Assembly (NCBI RefSeq): GCF_001436215.1
Contig: NZ_AYYP01000026.1
Coordinates: 1-42,633, forward strand
Source of the DNA: Ligilactobacillus agilis DSM 20509
GTDB taxonomy: Bacteria > Bacillota > Bacilli > Lactobacillales > Lactobacillaceae
Direction: 5' to 3'
DNA length: 42,633 bases
The translations under genes and the position numbers were made by a program. Positions 39,666 to 42,633 of this stretch are shown one piece after another (within the stretch, counting starts at the first letter, position 1; every line of letters starts with the position of its first letter). The notes beneath the pieces were generated by a model that saw nothing but the letters and a program-made list of their open reading frames with translations, ran no database searches and was not told where the DNA came from.

Positions 39666-40874
39666 ATGCTAAAAAAACAATTTTTAAGCATGAAAGCTGA
39701 CGATGATGCCAGGATTGACTGGGGAATTATCTTTTGTGTCTTGGTCTTGGCGGTAATTGGGATGGTGTCCATCTACGTTGCGGTTAAGCATGATACTAGT
39801 ACTGCCAGCATCACCAGGGTAATGTTATCACAAGCAATTTGGTACACCTTAGGAGCGATTATCGTTATCTTTTTGATGCAATTTGATGCCGAACAACTTT
39901 GGAAAGTAGCGCCGGTAGCTTATGGAATCGGAATTTTTCTTTTGATTATGGTGCTGATTTTTTATAGTCGTTCCTATGCAGCCCTAACCGGGGCTAAGAG
40001 TTGGTTTGCACTGGGACCATTTACCTTCCAGCCGTCAGAAATTATGAAGCCAGCCTTTATTCTGATGATGGGGCGGGTTATTACCCAACATAATTCAGAG
40101 TATTATGAGCACACCATGAGAACGGACTGGTTGCTGTTGGGCAAGATGATTGCCTGGTTAATTCCGGTGGCAGTCTTATTAAAATTGCAAAATGACTTTG
40201 GGACAATGTTGGTTTTCTTCGCAATCTTTGGGGGGATGGTAATTGTTTCTGGTCTGACTTGGAGAATCATTGCCCCGGTAATTGCAGTTGCCACGGTTTT
40301 AGGGTCGACTGCGATTTTCCTAGTAGTTTATAACCGCGCAATCCTGGAGAAAATCGGCTTTAAGGCCTACCAATTCAGCCGGATTGATTCATGGTTAGAT
40401 CCCTCTGCATCAACTAACGGGACTAGTTATCAGTTGTGGCAAAGCATGAAGGCAATCGGCTCAGGGCAGCTTTTAGGAAAAGGTTTCAATGTTTCCAAAG
40501 TTTACGTCCCAGTGCGGGAATCAGATATGATTTTTTCAGTAATTGGTGAAAACTTTGGTTTCATTGGGAGTTGTCTCTTAATCTTCGTTTACCTCTTACT
40601 GATTTTCCAAATGATTCAGGTAATCTTTGATACCAAAAATGAATTTTATGCCTATATTTCAACTGGAGTTATCATGATGATTTTATTCCACGTATTTGAA
40701 AATATCGGGATGAGTATTGGTCTGTTGCCATTAACTGGGATTCCTCTTCCCTTCGTTAGTCAAGGGGGGTCAGCTCTGTTAGGAAATATGATGGGGATTG
40801 GCTTTATTATGTCAATGCGCTATCACTACAAGAGCTACATGTTTAGTAACCAAGACGAGAGTGATTTTAAATAG
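39666..40874 (+). CDS. rodA: Peptidoglycan glycosyltransferase RodA (SEDS family)
   Basis: Polytopic SEDS polymerase of the elongation machinery. The 402-residue protein has about ten membrane segments and the SEDS motifs KSWFALGPFTFQPSEIMK, KLQNDFGTMLVF, and GENFGFIGS and the C-terminal TGIPLPFVSQGGSALLGNMM. The surrounding mbl gene favours RodA over FtsW. It is monocistronic, with its own promoter and a strong terminator. RBS AAAGGGG. Confidence 0.93.
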   Translation: MLKKQFLSMKADDDARIDWGIIFCVLVLAVIGMVSIYVAVKHDTSTASITRVMLSQAIWYTLGAIIVIFLMQFDAEQLWKVAPVAYGIGIFLLIMVLIFYSRSYAALTGAKSWFALGPFTFQPSEIMKPAFILMMGRVITQHNSEYYEHTMRTDWLLLGKMIAWLIPVAVLLKLQNDFGTMLVFFAIFGGMVIVSGLTWRIIAPVIAVATVLGSTAIFLVVYNRAILEKIGFKAYQFSRIDSWLDPSASTNGTSYQLWQSMKAIGSGQLLGKGFNVSKVYVPVRESDMIFSVIGENFGFIGSCLLIFVYLLLIFQMIQVIFDTKNEFYAYISTGVIMMILFHVFENIGMSIGLLPLTGIPLPFVSQGGSALLGNMMGIGFIMSMRYHYKSYMFSNQDESDFK

Positions 40875-40881
40875 AACTAAT

Positions 40882-40920
40882 AATGCGTTGTCTATGTGAA
40901 CTGAAGGCAACGCATTTTTT
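40882..40920 (+). terminator. Terminator after rodA
   Basis: AATGCGTTG (40882-40890) pairs perfectly with CAACGCATT (40908-40916), and a T tract follows to 40920. Confidence 0.9.
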
Positions 40921-40984
40921 AATTAGCTCGAAAGGCTACCATTCTTACTAAAAACACAGTATAATTTCTAATGAGGTGATACCT

Positions 40985-41341
40985 ATGAAGAAATTTTACT
41001 GTTACTCTCGGTGTTCAACTTGTAAGAAGGCCAAGAAGTGGTTGGATGAGCATGAGGTAGTTTATGAACAACAGGATTTGGTGGAACTTCCTCCCACTAA
41101 GGAAGAGTTATTAACCTGGATTAGTAATTCGGACCAAAACTTGCGTTACTTCTTTAACACAAGTGGCCAGCATTATCGGCAGTTGGGCCTAAAAGATAAG
41201 GTGGCCCAGATGTCAGTTGCTGAAGCGGCTGAATTGTTGGCTAGTGATGGCAAACTAATCAAACGGCCGTTGATGGTGGAGGGAACCAAGGTAACTTGTG
41301 GTTTTAAAGAGGACGTCTATCAAGCAACATGGCTCAATTAG
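40985..41341 (+). CDS. ArsC/Spx-family thioredoxin-fold protein
   Basis: A 118-residue protein with the ArsC/Spx fold. The N-terminus MKKFYCYSRCSTCKKAKKWL has a CxxC motif (CSTC), and the mid-region YFNTSGQHYRQLGL and C-terminal LIKRPLMVEGTKVTCGF are typical of the YusI/YffB-type arsenate-reductase-like branch. Spx regulators usually carry a different CxxC context, so a redox or glutathione-type reductase role is more likely, though unproven. ATG 40985 is chosen, with GAGGTGAT upstream; its 3' end overlaps the next gene by 13 bases. Confidence 0.85.
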   Translation: MKKFYCYSRCSTCKKAKKWLDEHEVVYEQQDLVELPPTKEELLTWISNSDQNLRYFFNTSGQHYRQLGLKDKVAQMSVAEAAELLASDGKLIKRPLMVEGTKVTCGFKEDVYQATWLN

Positions 41342-42480
41342 AATTGACACCTAAAGCTAATTGGGGCAGGAAGATACTGCTAGTCGCTTTAGGGTTAGCG
41401 TTATTAGGAAATTACTTGCGGGGAACACAACTGCCGGTAGATGTTTCCGGCTTAAGTCCCTTAATCTTATTTAGGATTTCTCAATTAGGGGTTGGGTTAG
41501 CTACAATTAAAATTCTATTTATTGATGCCAACAGTTGGCGTTTTAAAGCCGGCTTTTTAGCTATGAGCTTGTTTTTGTATTATGTCGGCTCTAACGCCCA
41601 CTTACTGGATATCTTTTTTTACTTTGTGATTTTAGTGGCGGCTAAAGATGAAGACTATCGTTGGTTATTAAGGTGTTACTTAATCGAAGTAGCTGTGATA
41701 ATGCTTAGCCTAGCACTCCTGACTTTTGGGGGAATACTTAATGATATGACCATGGTTAGACCTGGGGGAACGTTACGAATGTCATTTGGTTCCGTTACCC
41801 CCTCAGATTTTGCTGCCCACGTGTTTCACTGGCTAGTAGCTTATTTTTGTTACCGCAATTTTAAGCTCAGTTGGATAGAATATCTAGTCAGTCTAGTGGC
41901 TACCTGGGGAGTATTTAGGTTTACGGGGACCAGGTTAGATTTAATATTAATGGCGGTCACGCTAGTTCTAGCTGTTAGCTACCCTAAGCTAAAGAAACTC
42001 ATTAACTACCTTGATGGTTGGAGTTTAGGGGCCATCATGCTAGTGTACTTGGGCTTTAACCTAGCTATGAATTATTTGTTTACACCTGAGTGGACCTGGT
42101 TTAGGAGGGTGGATGAACTTTTGTCTCACCGCCTAACTTACGGACAGCTAGCCTTGCAAAAACCGCTGACCTTATTTGGACGTTACTTTAGGGAAAATGG
42201 TAATGGCAAGTTTAACCCCCACCAACCGTACTTTTTCATTGATTCCTCCTTTGTACGTCTGCTAGCTATGCAAGGAATTTTATTGTTTACTTGCTTTGTT
42301 ATCATGCTAATTTTTCTAGCCTGGCGGTTTAAAGCAGAACGAACTTACAGCCTCTTGCTAGGCCTAGGGTTAGTCTTGTTGAGTGCTGCGATTGACCACC
42401 ATTTGTGGGAACTATCCTATAATTTTATTTTTTTGGCTAGTTTAACGGATAATCAGCATTTTATAGTCAAAAGAAAGTAG
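41329..42480 (+). CDS. Polytopic membrane protein, Wzy/EPS polymerase-like
   Basis: A 383-residue membrane protein with about nine or ten hydrophobic segments. The motif FRRVDELLSHRLTYGQLALQ followed by KPLTLFG resembles the R-L-x-G-x-x-A-L segment of polysaccharide polymerases of the Wzy/EpsG kind. No glycosyltransferase or other capsule gene is nearby, and the only partner is the ArsC-like gene overlapping its start. Its Shine-Dalgarno site is weak (GAGG about 15 bases upstream), pointing to coupled translation. Substrate and role are not determinable. Confidence 0.7.
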   Translation: MAQLELTPKANWGRKILLVALGLALLGNYLRGTQLPVDVSGLSPLILFRISQLGVGLATIKILFIDANSWRFKAGFLAMSLFLYYVGSNAHLLDIFFYFVILVAAKDEDYRWLLRCYLIEVAVIMLSLALLTFGGILNDMTMVRPGGTLRMSFGSVTPSDFAAHVFHWLVAYFCYRNFKLSWIEYLVSLVATWGVFRFTGTRLDLILMAVTLVLAVSYPKLKKLINYLDGWSLGAIMLVYLGFNLAMNYLFTPEWTWFRRVDELLSHRLTYGQLALQKPLTLFGRYFRENGNGKFNPHQPYFFIDSSFVRLLAMQGILLFTCFVIMLIFLAWRFKAERTYSLLLGLGLVLLSAAIDHHLWELSYNFIFLASLTDNQHFIVKRK

Positions 42481-42521
42481 TGACTTTTTCAACCGTTTGA
42501 AATAAGCACTACTATTTTTTT
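42476..42521 (+). terminator. Terminator after the polymerase-like gene
   Basis: AGTAGTG (42476-42482, containing the stop codon) pairs with CACTACT (42507-42513), and T7 follows after TA. A weaker inner pairing, TTTTCAA with TTTGAAA, may stabilise it. Confidence 0.7.
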
Positions 42522-42577
42522 GTCTAAAGAGGCTAAAATATTTTTGCTTTTGGCCGATATAGATAATGTACAAAAAG

Positions 42578-42633
42578 GTCAACTACCCCTCACTAAAGTG
42601 AGAGGCTTGTAGATCACGACCTTACGGTCAGTG
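42578..42633 (-). mobile_element. Probable right end of an IS200/IS605-family element with omega-RNA-like hairpins (truncated)
   Basis: Read on the minus strand this stretch has two hairpins. The first is GACC-GTAA-GGTC extended by a CAC/GTG pairing. The second has arms GCCTCTCAC and GTGAGGGG around TTTA, and is followed by TAGTTGAC ending at 42578. A GGGGTAGTTGAC-like end after a hairpin is what I recall at the 3' end of tnpB in IS605-type elements, where it also forms the omega-RNA scaffold. The tnpB would then lie on the minus strand beyond the right edge of the window. Both hairpins are seen; the family call is from memory. Confidence 0.55.

Overview
The window looks like a chromosomal stretch from a member of the Lactobacillaceae (lactic acid bacteria, Bacillota). 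The evidence is the intact F0F1-ATPase operon in Bacillota order, the tdk-prfA-prmC-tsaC-upp block upstream of it, the DUF1146-murA-mbl-yidD-DUF2969-rodA envelope block downstream of it, a murT-gatD pair, a LacS-type transporter with a fused EIIA domain, a sucrose phosphorylase, and strong Shine-Dalgarno sites with TTG/GTG starts. A heterofermentative genus such as Limosilactobacillus is possible, but I cannot fix genus or species from the sequence alone. I see no rRNA, CRISPR array or prophage.

Layout. (1) 1-6066: a C69 dipeptidase, a broken SnoaL-like gene, a frameshifted gene of unknown family, pnuC with a short structured leader, a nucleoside deoxyribosyltransferase, and an SDR-like gene behind an AraC regulator. 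(2) 6307-11889: a raffinose/alpha-galactoside operon (LacS/RafP-type symporter, GH36 alpha-galactosidase, sucrose phosphorylase), divergent from the AraC regulator. (3) 11995-18377: a frameshifted AlkD-like gene, tRNA-Gln(CUG), a fused amino acid ABC transporter with its ATPase, a small unknown gene, an MFS exporter, a frameshifted YitT gene and another small unknown gene. (4) 18534-22165: a tightly packed unit of histidine phosphatase, serine hydrolase, manA and nucleoside hydrolase, followed by a convergent NUDIX gene and murT-gatD. (5) 24978-29222: tdk, prfA, prmC, tsaC, upp. (6) 29740-36150: atpBEFHAGDC. (7) 36287-42480: DUF1146, murA, mbl, yidD, DUF2969, rodA, an ArsC/Spx-like gene and a polymerase-like membrane protein. 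(8) The right edge enters what looks like the end of an IS200/IS605-family element in reverse orientation.

How the genes work together. Imported raffinose would be cut to galactose and sucrose, and the sucrose split with phosphate to glucose-1-phosphate and fructose. The ATPase couples ATP to the proton gradient used by the symporter. The murT-gatD, murA, mbl and rodA genes serve peptidoglycan precursor chemistry and cell elongation. PnuC, the deoxyribosyltransferase, Tdk, Upp and the nucleoside hydrolase suggest reliance on salvaged nucleosides, bases and NAD precursors.

The most notable features are four broken genes, all within the first 18 kb (one nonsense codon, three single-base shifts in or beside short homopolymers), the putative IS605-type end with a predictable omega-RNA-like guide at the right edge, a perfect-consensus cre site before the ATPase operon, and two long inverted repeats overlapping promoters. 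No clearly new multi-gene system is evident; most of the window is conserved core genome.
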